This document shows positions 18,301-29,400 of a stretch of DNA of 64,000 nucleotides, one piece after another. The notes beneath the pieces are model-generated. The model was not told the origin of the DNA and made no database searches. It saw nothing but the letters and a program-made list of their open reading frames with translations. Both the position numbers and the translations under genes were made by a program. Origin of the DNA: Candidatus Brachybacter algidus. GTDB lineage: Bacteria > Bacteroidota > Bacteroidia > Chitinophagales > Saprospiraceae. The stretch's first letter is position 1. The number at the start of each line of letters is the position of its first letter. The stretch is from contig JADJSK010000002.1 of assembly GCA_016711705.1 (NCBI GenBank), positions 620,001-684,000 of the forward strand, given 5' to 3'.

Positions 18301-19625
18301 CCAGAACCGGTGAGATCAAAAACGTTGATGGTAAGACAGGTAAGCTTTTAAATACAGAGCATGTTCCTTATGGTGCTAAATTGAAATTGAGAGATGGAGA
18401 TAAAGTTGCTAAAGGCGATTTGATATGCGACTGGGATCCATTTAATGCAGTTATAATCTCAGAGTTTGCCGGTAAAGCACAATTCGATGCAATCGAAGAA
18501 GGTGTGACATTCCGTGTAGAACGTGATGATCAGACTGGATTTGCTGAAAAAGTTATTATTGAAAGTAAAAATAAACGTAAGATTCCAATCATCCGTATCG
18601 TAGATAAGGCAGGAGAAGAATTACGTAACTATACACTTCCTGTAGGTTCGTACATGCAGGTAGATGACGCCTCCAAAATCAAAGCAGGCCAGGTTATCGC
18701 TAAGATACCTAGAAAGTTAGGTAAGATTACGGATATCACGGGTGGTCTTCCAAGAGTAACAGAGTTATTCGAGGCGAGAAACCCTTCTAACCCGGCTGTA
18801 GTAGCAGAGATAGACGGTATCGTAAAATTTGGTATGATCAAACGTGGTAACAGAGAGGTTTCTATCACATCTAAAGATGGTCAGGAAAGGAAGTATCTTG
18901 TTGGATTGTCCAAACACGTTCTTGTACAGGACGGCGACTTTGTAAGAGCTGGTACACCACTTTCTGATGGTGCTATCGCGCCAAAAGATATTCTTGATAT
19001 CAAAGGTCCGTTTGCAGTTCAGGCGCACCTTGTCAATGGTGTTCAGGAAGTATATCGTTCTCAAGGTATAGCTATCAATGATAAGCACATCGAGGTAATC
19101 ATCAGACAGATGATGAGAAGAGTGGCTATCATAGAGCCGGGAGATACAACTTTCCTAGAAGGAGAAGCAGCAGAAAAATACGAGTTCCTTGAGCAGAATG
19201 ACTTTGTATTCGATAAGAAGGTAGTAATTGAGGCTGGAGACAGTACTAAATTTAAACCAGGACAATTGGTTACTATACGTCAGATCAGAGAGGAAAATTC
19301 AATTCTTAAGAGAGATGACCTTAAGCCGGTGGAATTCCGTGACGCTGCTGCAGCCACTTCTTCACCATTATTACTTGGTATCACCAAGTCTTCATTGGGT
19401 ACAGAAAGTTGGATATCTGCTGCATCATTCCAGGAGACAACTAAAGTATTGAGTACTGCCGCGATAGCTGCTAAGAAAGATATGTTGAAAGGTCTTAAAG
19501 AGAATGTGATCATAGGTAAGAAGATCCCTGCAGGAACAGGTATGCGTAAGTTCAATCAACTATTGGTGGGTGTTACTGCTGATGGTGCGATCCTGGAGCA
19601 TAGCCCTGAAGAGATCATGAATTAA
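15336..19625 (+). CDS. rpoC: DNA-directed RNA polymerase subunit beta-prime
   Basis: The beta-prime subunit, 1429 residues. The N-terminal zinc site is CYCGKYKRIRYKGIVCDRCG, and the active-site magnesium loop is NADFDGDQMAVH (about residue 475). The bridge-helix/trigger-loop region contains GGTASMSKSDSE, and the second zinc cluster is CETKRGVCNKCYG. It is the last gene of the block and is followed 20-odd nt later by a strong terminator. Confidence 0.99.
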   Translation: MSLKKKNSTPKQSFSSITIRLASPDEILERSYGEVLKPETINYRSYKPERDGLFCERIFGPVKDYECYCGKYKRIRYKGIVCDRCGVEVTEKKVRRERMGHIKLVVPIVHIWFFRSLPNKIGYLLGVSSKKLESIIYYERYVVVQAGVKETSGVNRLDLLAEEEYFEILDSLPKENQLLDDSHPDKFIAKMGAEAVRELLVRIDLDSLSFELRHLASTETSQQRKSEALKRLRVVESFREGMLTTENKPEWAVIQYLPVVPPELRPLVPLDGGRFASSDLNDLYRRVIIRNNRLKRLLEIKAPEVILRNEKRMLQESIDSLFDNSRKSNAVKAEGGRALKSLSDILKGKQGRFRQNLLGKRVDYSGRSVIVVGPTLKLHECGIPKGMASELFKPFVIRKLIERGIVKTVKSAKKLVERKDPVIWEILENILKGHPVMLNRAPTLHRLSIQAFQPKLIEGKAIQLHPLVCSAFNADFDGDQMAVHVPLSQASIIEAQLLMLSSHNMLNPQDGSPVTLPSQDMVLGLYYLTKAKVSKDDLIVRGQGMKFYSTEEVVIALNEGKIDLHAEIKVRERVEVDGKLVIKLIDTTVGRVLFNKAVPPSVPYINELLTKKNLKKVINDIIKRTDFAVTAEFLDGIKELGYFWSFKGGLSFNLGDLIIPNMKVTAIKSAQSQVDEIMEHYNMGLITNNERYNQTIDKLTFADNLITNTLMKELALDKQGFNSVYMMLDSGARGSKQQIKQLCGLRGLMAKPRKSGDTGGAIIENPILSSFIEGLSVLEYFISTHGARKGLADTALKTADAGYLTRRLVDVAQDVVIMEVDCDTLRGIETLALKDNEKIIETLANRIIGRYSLHDIFHPDTDEIILAAGEYIDEYVAEAIEAAGIESVTIRSVLTCETKRGVCNKCYGKNLATGRIAEMGDAVGIIAAQSIGEPGTQLTLRTFHTGGTASMSKSDSEIRSKYEGKLEFDGIRVAIQENEDGTQSEVVISRTGEIKNVDGKTGKLLNTEHVPYGAKLKLRDGDKVAKGDLICDWDPFNAVIISEFAGKAQFDAIEEGVTFRVERDDQTGFAEKVIIESKNKRKIPIIRIVDKAGEELRNYTLPVGSYMQVDDASKIKAGQVIAKIPRKLGKITDITGGLPRVTELFEARNPSNPAVVAEIDGIVKFGMIKRGNREVSITSKDGQERKYLVGLSKHVLVQDGDFVRAGTPLSDGAIAPKDILDIKGPFAVQAHLVNGVQEVYRSQGIAINDKHIEVIIRQMMRRVAIIEPGDTTFLEGEAAEKYEFLEQNDFVFDKKVVIEAGDSTKFKPGQLVTIRQIREENSILKRDDLKPVEFRDAAAATSSPLLLGITKSSLGTESWISAASFQETTKVLSTAAIAAKKDMLKGLKENVIIGKKIPAGTGMRKFNQLLVGVTADGAILEHSPEEIMN

Positions 19626-19647
19626 TAAGATTTATCTTAAAATATTG

Positions 19648-19680
19648 AGACCGTAAGACGTAAGTTTTACGGTCTTTTTA
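19648..19680 (+). terminator. Rho-independent terminator of the rpoBC operon
   Basis: A 9-bp stem (AGACCGTAA / TTACGGTCT) with a loop of about 10 nt is followed by TTTTA, 22 nt after the rpoC stop codon. Confidence 0.9.
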
Positions 19681-19688
19681 GTTAATAG

Positions 19689-19736
19689 TATGATAGTATA
19701 TTAGTATGACAGTATATCGTTATGACAGTATTAAAG
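19689..19736. repeat. Three tandem copies of a 16-bp unit
   Basis: TATGATAGTATATTAG, TATGACAGTATATCGT and TATGACAGTATTAAAG lie head to tail just after the rpoC terminator. The rest of the gap (19737-19900) is low-complexity, word-like AT-rich sequence (TTATCATTT, TTTACCATTT) with no gene. Confidence 0.8.
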
Positions 19737-19905
19737 AATTAAGTTGAACTGTCCTATCTATATCTTCGTCCATAACTAATTCTCGATTACCTATCAATAT
19801 CAAGTCAATCCGACTGAACTTTGATATCACGTATCACCATCTTATCATTTATTATTTACCATTTATCATTTTTTCGTATTCGTTTGTAAATATTTATACA
19901 CAACT

Positions 19906-19937
19906 ATTGTATAAGTAAAAAATATATTATAGCTTTG
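19906..19937 (+). promoter_or_regulatory. Bacteroidota-type promoter for the zinc-ribbon gene
   Basis: ATTG (19906-19909, one mismatch to TTTG), a 20-nt spacer and TAGCTTTG (19930-19937) fit the consensus. The predicted start of transcription is near 19944. Confidence 0.65.
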
Positions 19938-20035
19938 TTGTAATGAAAACTTGAAAAGCGTGTTTGACAATGAAAATTGTTAGCGAGATATCTTCTCAGG
20001 ATTCAAATTTTAATCACCAATTAAAATATTTTTTC

Positions 20036-20404
20036 ATGGAAACAACAACCACCATAAAGGTATGTCTAAGCTGTTCGAAAAAAATCAACGGAAGAGCGGA
20101 CAAAAAATATTGCGATGATTTCTGTCGTAATTCTTACAACAATCATTTGAAAGGTCAGATTAACAATGTCATCCGCAATGTTAATAACGCACTTTTAAAA
20201 AATCGGAGAATCTTAGAATCACTCTTACCACCGAATGAAGAGATGAAGATGGTAGGGCAGGACAGGCTGATTAGACGAGGGTTTAAATTAAAACATCATA
20301 CCCATCTCTTTAAAAACCACAAAGGACAAACATACTTTTTCTGCTACGACTATGGTTATCTAATCACCGATAAAGAAGGAGTACTCATCGTAAAAAGTAA
20401 GTAA
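20036..20404 (+). CDS. Small zinc-ribbon protein of unknown function
   Basis: A 122-residue protein. The N-terminus has CLSC-x13-C-x3-C (CLSCSKKINGRADKKYCDDFC), a likely zinc ribbon of the kind seen in short conserved Bacteroidota proteins. A helical RNVNNALLKNRRILESLLP region follows, then a C-terminal beta-rich segment with GQTYFFCYDYGYLI. The ATG at 20036 is preferred because the Cys motif then starts near residue 11. An ATG at 19970 would add 22 residues, and a TTG at 19964 two more. It has its own promoter and converges with the giant adhesin gene at a shared terminator. The function is not known; nucleic-acid binding is possible but unproven. Confidence 0.75.
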   Translation: METTTTIKVCLSCSKKINGRADKKYCDDFCRNSYNNHLKGQINNVIRNVNNALLKNRRILESLLPPNEEMKMVGQDRLIRRGFKLKHHTHLFKNHKGQTYFFCYDYGYLITDKEGVLIVKSK

Positions 20405-20441
20405 TAAAAAAGGAGCAATTGCAGCAATTGCTCCTTTTTTT
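20405..20441. terminator. Bidirectional terminator between the zinc-ribbon and adhesin genes
   Basis: GGAGCAATTGC-A-GCAATTGCTCC is a near-perfect palindrome flanked by an A-tract on the left and a T7 tract on the right, so it can stop transcription from both convergent genes. Confidence 0.93.
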
Positions 20442-20445
20442 AATT

Positions 20446-23400
20446 TTAGCGAATCAGTGTAACATCCCCTTTGAGTATTCTTATCCCTTCACCAGGAATA
20501 TTTACCTCAACTACCCAGGCAAATACTGCAGGATTCATCTCTTGATTTTTAAAAATTCCGTCCCATCCTTCAGATTCTATATTAGGTATAAAGTTTGATC
20601 TTTCAAATACTAATTCTCCCCATCTGGAGAATATCTTTAGATTGTCAATAATCTTAATATTATCGTCTGTAAATACTGTGACAAGATCATTCACCCCATC
20701 ACCATTTGGAGTGAAAATGTTAGGTACGAAAATATTAATTTTCTTTCTGATCACAACCCTTACTGTGATTTCATCTTTACAACCCTGTTCATTAGTGACT
20801 TCAACGGTGTATGTTATTTCCTTCTTTGGTTTACATCTTGGAGTAAGGCAGGTTGTACAAGAAAGATAAGTCCCCGGTGTCCAGATAATGCTAGTATATG
20901 GGCCACTGATCTCAGGGATTAGTGTCACTTCCTCACCTTCATCTACCACATAAACTCCCTGAATATCAATATCTATATTGGAAGACTCCGTGATAGAGAA
21001 GTCATCTGTTATTTCGCAACCTTTGCTATCAGTGATGATAAGTGTATGGTCGCCGATTGATAGATTATCAATTTTAACAGGTAATTTGCTGGTTGTTACC
21101 ATGAGATTATTATCTACATAAATGAAGATCGGCATGGTCATATTCTGAGTGGATAAGACATCTATAAAGTTTGTCAAAGCACTTGTACAAGCTTTAGATG
21201 TTAGTTTCCAATTGGCAGTAACTACTGGTGGCGGATCAATCACAAAATTTGTACTAGATTGACAACCTGAGATTGGTTCTTTATAAATCAACGTATAATT
21301 TCCTGGAAGTAATCCTTTAAATATGGGAAGTTCAGTAAAAGTACCCCCATCATCCACTGAGAAAATTAGGAGATTAGATGCCGGTGGCAATACTGTAACA
21401 CTTCCTGTCGCTTCCAAGCAATCCGTATGATCTACTAATAAATCGACATCGATTAATGTGGTTATTCTTACTGATATTTCATCTTTTTTAGAGATACAAG
21501 GTCCGGCGCCATCAGGATCTTCTGTTGTAATCGTAAGTATTATTACTTGGTTTAATCTATCTAATGTTGAAGGTATATATTCCGTTGAAGCGTAATTTTT
21601 ATTGACGAAGGTACCTGAACCTGACGTACTCCAGGTGAAATTGGAAGTTCCGGTTACTTGGGCATTTATTAATATTTTTCCATTTTCACAAATGCTTAGA
21701 TCAGGGCCTGCATTTACACTAATTAAAATATTGCAGCCACAATCTGTTACGGATAATATTACTGAATCTATAGAGCTACAATTTCCACTTTGAACATTAT
21801 AATAAATTGTATGTGATCCTAGGCCGGCAATGCCAGGATTGAATGTACTTCCACTTACACCATTGCCTGACCATGCTCCATTAGATGGATTTGCACTTAA
21901 GTTGATTGGATCATCATCTAAGCACAATGATATGGGTGAAGTTAGAATATCTATATTTGGAGAGGGAGTGATCGTTAATTTGAGCTCATCCGTAAATGAA
22001 TGACAAGGGCCACTGCCATCAGGATCAACGGCTGTAAGCATCAGGGTGACTGAACCATTGATAATATCGGATGCACTAGGATTATAAACAGTATTTAACG
22101 ATGCCGGATCATCGAATGTACCTGTCCCTGATGTTGTCCAAATAGAATTAGTTGTCCCACTGATAGTTCCGTTTACATTATACTTTTGTCCGGCACAAAT
22201 AATACCGTTAGGGCCTGCATTTGCGGAAGCAGGATTGGCACAACCGCAGTCGTTAACAGCAATGTCAATGGAAGCAGAATTAGTACAACCATTATTGTTG
22301 ATAAATACATATCCAATAGTAAATATTCCAGCTTGAGTTGGATTGAATGAATTATTTGTAACTCCTTGACCACTGAAGGTTCCACCACTTGGGCTTCCGT
22401 TCAAAGTGATTGGAGCATCATCAATACACAGTGGTCCTGCAGAAGCAATGGACACTAATGGAAGTGGATTTACAATAATAACAAATGTTTTACTTCCGGG
22501 ACAATTTCCACCTATTGTATAAGTTATTGTGTGGCTGCCCTGACCGGCTATCGCCGGATTAAAGATATTTCCTGAAACTCCTGCTCCTGAGAAAACTCCA
22601 TTTGCTGGAGTAGCTGAAAGTGTCACCAGATTGCCATCGATGCAGACATTTTGAACTGGGGTTATTACTATCTGAATTTGACTAATAGTGATTACTACCA
22701 AATCAAGTGCGGCATGGCATGGCCCACTACCATCTGGATCTGAAGTGATTAATGATAAGGTAACTGAACCGTTTGCTATATCTAAGACACCTGGAGTATA
22801 ATCTGAACTTAAGCTTTGAGAATTACTGAATACTCCATCTCCGGATGTAGACCATATCGCATTAGTTGATACTGTAATTATACCATTAAGTGAAGCTATT
22901 TGCCCTGCACATATATTTATATCATTTCCTGCATAGGCTGTAGCCGGATTTAGACATCCGCAATCCTCGATAAGTATGTCAGATGTTATCGAATTGGTAC
23001 ATCCATTTCCATCTGAATATGAATATTTAACTGTAAATGTGCCAGCATTTGAAGGTGTAAATATATTATTCACTATGCCACCACCACTAAATGTTCCGCC
23101 GGAAGGTAGACCAACTAATAAAACGGGATCATCATCTATACATAATGGTCCGACAGCGTTAATATTAACTATTGGTAGGGGATTTACAGTTATTAGTGTG
23201 GTTGTGGATGCCGGACAGTTGCCATTCAATGTGTAATTAATCACATGGTTACCTACGCCGGCCATCAGTGGATCGAAATTGTTGCCAATGATGCCTGCTC
23301 CTGAAAATATTCCCCCTGATGGAATTGCTGATAGTGTTATTATTCCGCCATCAATACATAATGGACCTGCTTGATTTATATTGACCGGGATTGTAGTTAT

Positions 23401-26400
23401 TGTTAAGGTCATCTGATCAGTAGCCTCATGACAAGGCCCATTGCCATCCGGATCCGAAGTGGTCAAAGTAAGGATAACCGCACCGGATAATATATCAGAA
23501 GGTCCTGGTGTATAAATAGCATTTAGAGCATTTACGTTGTCAAAAGTACCATCTCCTGACGTTGACCATTGAGAAGCTAAAGCTATTCCAATGGAACCAT
23601 TCAATTGGTAGTCAGATCCTTTGCAAATACTTGCATCAGATCCTGCATTCGCAAGGGCGGGATCAAGACAGCCACAATCATTGACTGTAATATTGATCAT
23701 TGATTCAGCGTCACAACCATTAGTATCCGTGTATTTGTAGGTGATTGCAAATACTCCTGCGCTTGAAGGTGTAAATATACCAGCATTAACATTTATTCCT
23801 GTAAAAACACCTCCTGTCGGACTTGCTGTAAGATTTATGGGACTATCATCAATGCACAACAAACCTACATTGTCTATATTAATGATAGGTAAAGGATTTA
23901 CAGTAATAGAAATCGTAGCAAACCCGCTGCAATTTCCCGATACTGTATATGTTACGACATGAACACCTGTTCCGGCTATCGAAGGATCAAATGTGTTGCC
24001 TGAAACACCTACTCCCGAGAAGACACCTCCAGATGGAGTGGCGACTAATGTTACCAATCCTGCATCAATACATATAGGAGCTTGAATATTGATGTTAATT
24101 GATAATTGTTCAAAAGTTAGTGTGATATCATCTGATACTGGACTGCATGGACCCACACCATCAGGGTCTGATGTAGTCAACGCTAAGATCACAGATCCAT
24201 TCGCAAGATCATTGGATCCAGGTGTATATATGCTATTGAGAATTAAAGGATTATTAAAAGTACCATCACCACTTGTTGACCATGATGCTGATGCGGCTAC
24301 TGTAATTGAGCCAAATAGCTGATAAGTATTTCCTTCGCAAACTATAGCATTTGGTCCTGCATTAGCAGAAGCTGGATTGGTGCAATTACAGTCAGTGACG
24401 CCAATAGTGGTTGAACTGGCAGCTGTGCAGCCATTACTATTTGTATATGTGTAATTAATCGTAAAATTCCCGACAGAAGAAGGAGTAAATACATTGCCAA
24501 CAATGCCGCCTCCACTAAAGGTGCCACCTGCCGGATTACCTGTCAGTGCAACAGGAGCATCATCAAGGCAAAGATCAGCAATATTATTTATACTCACTAA
24601 AGGGAGCGGGTTTACGATTATGGTAATAGTTTTATTTGATGGACATGGAGTACTGATTGTATAAGTAATAACATGACTACCAGGACCGGCAGTCATTGGA
24701 TTGAAAGTATTTCCGGAAACACCGCTTCCAGAGAAAGTTCCACCTGATGGTAATGCATTTAAACTAACTATTGCATTATTCGAGCAGATTGGATTTACTG
24801 GATCGATCTGGATACTTATAATATTAAAAGTAATAACCATATCATCAGAAGCAGCTATACAAGGACCTATTCCGTCTGGATCTAGAGCTGTCAAGGTTAA
24901 TGTGACACTTCCAGCTAATAGGTCAGCAGCACTTGGAGTATATGTCGTAATTGCATTTGAAGCATTTGCAAAGACCCCGGTTCCCGATGTAGTCCATAGA
25001 GATGAATTTGAAAATGAAATTGAACCAGTTAGATTATATGGAGTGTTTGGACAAATATTAGCATCGGAGCCAGCGTTAGCTATTGGTGGATTGATGCAAT
25101 TGCAATTGACCACTACGATAGGAATTGTTGCTATATAACTGCATAAATTACCATCAGTATAAAGATAGTCTATATTAAATGTGCCGGGAGTAGAAGGTGT
25201 AAATACATTGCCGGTGATACCCGGGCCAAGAAATATACCTCCAGCAGGATTACCTACAAGAAATACAGCAGGATCGTCGGAACATAATTGAGCTACCGGA
25301 TTTATCGAGACATTAACTCCGGGGTGTACTGTAATATTTATGGAACCCGAGCCAGTGCATCCACCGGTCAATGTATATGTTACTGTATGCACCCCTGCCC
25401 CTGCAGAAGCAGGATCAAAAAAGTTGCCTAGGACGCCTTGACCTGCCCATATTCCTCCAGGAGGAGAAGCATTTAGCATAAAGGATTGATCATTGGCACA
25501 CAATGGTTGAACAGGAAAAATATTAACTGGAGTATTTGTAATTGTCAAGACCATTTGATCTGAAGTCGCACTACATGGCCCAGAACCATCCGGATCGAAA
25601 GCAAGTAAGGTCAAAGTAACTGATCCCAATGCGTAATCGGCCTGACTTGGAGTATAGGTTGTTATAGGGTTAGATACATTACCAAATATTCCAGTCCCTG
25701 TTGACGACCAAGTCGAATTGGATGAAATAAATATCTGTCCGTTCAGGTTGAAGGTTCCTCCTTCGCAAATACTGCCATCTGGGCCGGCATCAGCACTCGC
25801 TGGATTCATGCAAGAGCAATCATTCACCACTACATCAGTCGATGCAACATTCGTACAACCATTACCGTCAGTATAAGTATAAAATATGCTAAAGGTCCCA
25901 CCAGCTAAAGGATCAAAAGTGTTACCAATTACGTTCGTTCCTGACCAAGTACCGCCAGCGGGCGTAGCAGTAAGAGTTACTGCGGCGCTGTCTATACACA
26001 ATTGTGGAACTGGGCTAATATTAATCTGTGGAAGAGGGTTAATAATAATTGATAGGGTATTAATTGAAGCGCATTCATTTTCATTTGGCGTAAAAGTATA
26101 TATAGAGGGTCCGTTTACAGTTGTATTAATAAATGGTGGATCCCAATTACCCACAATCGGAGGGTTGTTGGTACTTAATGCTGGCAAGGACGGAGGAATC
26201 TCGCCATTACAGAATGGCCCTATACCATCAAAAGATGGAATTGTGGGCGCCGTTATATTAATAGACATTGTGGCCGGACCGGCACATTGACCAGGATCAG
26301 GAGTAAATGTATACACTGAATTACCTGCGTTAGCAGTATTGACTACAGCTGGGTTCCAGATTCCTGTAACTGTTGGATTATCATTAGAGAAATTAGGAAG

Positions 26401-29400
26401 TGTCACTCCAGCGGAATTTTTACAGAATGGACCCAGCTGAGTAAAGGTAGGCGTAGGAGGAGTAAAAATTGTTATTGGAATATTAGTCGGAGAGGTGCAT
26501 TGTCCCGGATCAGGTGTAAATGTATAATTTATGACACCAACTGCCGAAGTGCTAATTACTGATGGACTCCATGTTCCTGTTATTGGCGGCACATCATTTG
26601 AAATTAGAGGAAGGTTTGGCGGAATAGAGTTCAGACAGAAAGGTCCGATTGTGGATATAAAAGCTTGTACTGGTTTATTAATAGTTATTACCATGGTAAT
26701 AGGCGGTGAACAGATTCCAGGCGTTGGTGTAAACGTGTAAACAACCGCGCCTGTGCCATTAGGGTCTATGACTGATGGAGACCAGGTGCCTGGTATCGGA
26801 GGAGTGTTTTCTGAATTTGTAGGGAGCGGGTCTAGAGGATCACCGTAACAATAGGGTCCTAATTGAGTGAAAACAGGCAATATCTCAGGTAAGATTTCTA
26901 TTTGAACTGAGATAGGAGTAGCACATTCTATTGCTGAAGGTGTAAATGTATATGTTGTTATTCCCGGAGTGGATGTGTTCACTACTGAAGGGCTCCAACT
27001 TCCTGTGATTGGAGGTGCATTAGTGGATGAACTAGGAAGCGTGATTCCTGCCGAGTTTTGACAATATGGACCAAAGGGGCTGAAAGTAGGAACAATTGGT
27101 GGTTTAATAGTAATATCCATTGTAGTCGGCAAGGCACATTCTCCTACATTTGGTGTAAAGGTATAGGTAGTTGTTCCTAGAGTGGAAGTATTGACAGGGT
27201 TTGGATTCCAACTACCAGTTATTGGAGGGCTATTGGTAGAGTTGTTGGGCAATACGACAGGAGTAGCATTAAGGCATATGGGTGGGATTGGCACAAATGT
27301 TGGAAGTACCGGTGGATTGATTACTACACTCATTGTAGCAGGATCGGCACATTGACCTGCATCTGGAGTAAATGTAAATACAAAGGTTCCAGGCGTTGAG
27401 GTGTTAATAATTGCAGGTATCCAGGTCCCAGTTATTGCAGGGCTGTTGGTTGAGGATAATGGAAGAATACCCGGAATAGCATCTTTGCAATACGGACCTA
27501 ATTGGGTAAACGTAGGTAAAATAGGTGCATCTATCGTGATCATCATTGTAACGATCTTGGCGCACACTCCGGCATTTGGTGTAAAGGTATAAGTAGTCGT
27601 ACCCGGAGTTGATGTATTAATAACTGCTGGATTCCAGGTTCCCGGTATTGGTGGAATATTGTTTGAGTTATTGGGTAAAATATCAGGAGTAGCATTCTTG
27701 CAATATGGCCCTAATTGAGTAAAAGTAGGTGTGATCTCAGGATCAATTACTATCGACATCGTAGTTGGAAGTGCGCATTCACTGGCATTGGGTGTGAATG
27801 TAAAAATAAACGTCCCTGCCGTAGATGTATTGATGACAGAAGGAACCCAAGTTCCCATGATAGGAGGAGCGTCATTAGAAGATGTTGGTAGTGCAGGTGC
27901 AGAGCTGTTTTGACATAGTGGTCCTATAGGTGTAAAAACAGGGACTATCGGTGCTTTTATAGTAATGTCTAACGTAGTTGGCAGTGCACACAATCCCGGA
28001 GTTGGGGTGAACGTATAGGTCGATGTTCCTACTGTAGAAGTATTGACAGGCATTGGACTCCATGTACCGGTAATACCTGGACTATTATTAGAAGTATTAG
28101 GTAAAACAATTGGTGTAGAATTCTGGCAAAGTGGAGCAATTGGTGCAAAAGTAGGTATAACTGGTGGGTCGATTACAATAGTCATTAATGCAGGATCTGC
28201 ACATTGACCCGCTGTAGGAGTGAATGTATATACAAAACTTCCCGGTGCGGAAGTATTAATAACTGCCGGATTCCAAGTTCCTGTTATAGGAGGTACATTG
28301 GTAGAACTATTCGAAAAAGTACCAGGTACAGCATCTTTACAATAAGGGCCTAACTGTGTGAACGTTGGTTGGATTGGTGGATCTATAACGATGGTCATAG
28401 TTACTACTTTGGCACAGATTCCCGCTGTGGGAGTAAATGTATAGACAAAACTTCCAGGGTTACTGGTGTTTATCACTGAAGGGCTCCATGTACCTGTAAT
28501 TGGTGGAGCATTAGTAGAACTGCCAGGAAGTGTAGGTGGAGTAGCACCTTTGCAATATGGGCCCAGCTGAGTAAAGGTCGGTGTTATCTCAGGATCTATT
28601 GTTATAGACATTGTGGCTGGCAATGCGCATTGGCCGGCTGTAGGAGTAAATGTATAAGTTACTGTTCCCGGAGTGGAAGTGTTTATAACTGCAGGACTCC
28701 ATGTACCAGTAATTGGTGGTGCATTGGTGGAGCTTCCGGGAAGAGTTGGAGCAGTCGAGTTTTGACACAATGGCCCAATAGGAGCAAAGGTTGGTAATAC
28801 CGGTTCATTTATTACGATGGTCATCGTAGTTTGTGTAGCACATATTCCTGCGCCGGGAGTAAAGGTATAAACGGTCGAACCTGAAGCTCCAGTGCTTATC
28901 ACGGCTGGGGACCATGTACCGGTGATTGGCGGACTATTGGTAGATGAGCCTGGCAAGGTTCCCGGTACAGCACCTTTACAGTAAGGACCAAGTTGATTAA
29001 ACGTTGGTATTATCTTAGGATTTATAGTGATATCAATAGTGACTGGCAATGCACAAACTGAAGGGTCTGGGGTAAAAGTATAAGAACTTGTTCCGGCTGC
29101 CGAAGTGTTTATTGTTGGAGGAGACCATGTTCCTGCCAGAGGCGGAGTATTGGATGATGTGCCAGGAAGCGAAGGAGGTGTGTCGCCAATACAGAAAGGC
29201 CCTATTGGTGCCATAGTCGCTTGAATAGATGGATTTACAACCAAATGCAGATTGACGATCTTGTCACAACCCGGAGGATTGGGCAGTGTATCTAGTGGGG
29301 CATTTGTCGATGTGGTATATGTAATTCCATTGAACACGTAGCTCTGACCTTGGCATATGGCTACATTAAGTGTTTCATAAGTGTAAGGCAGGAAAGTAAC

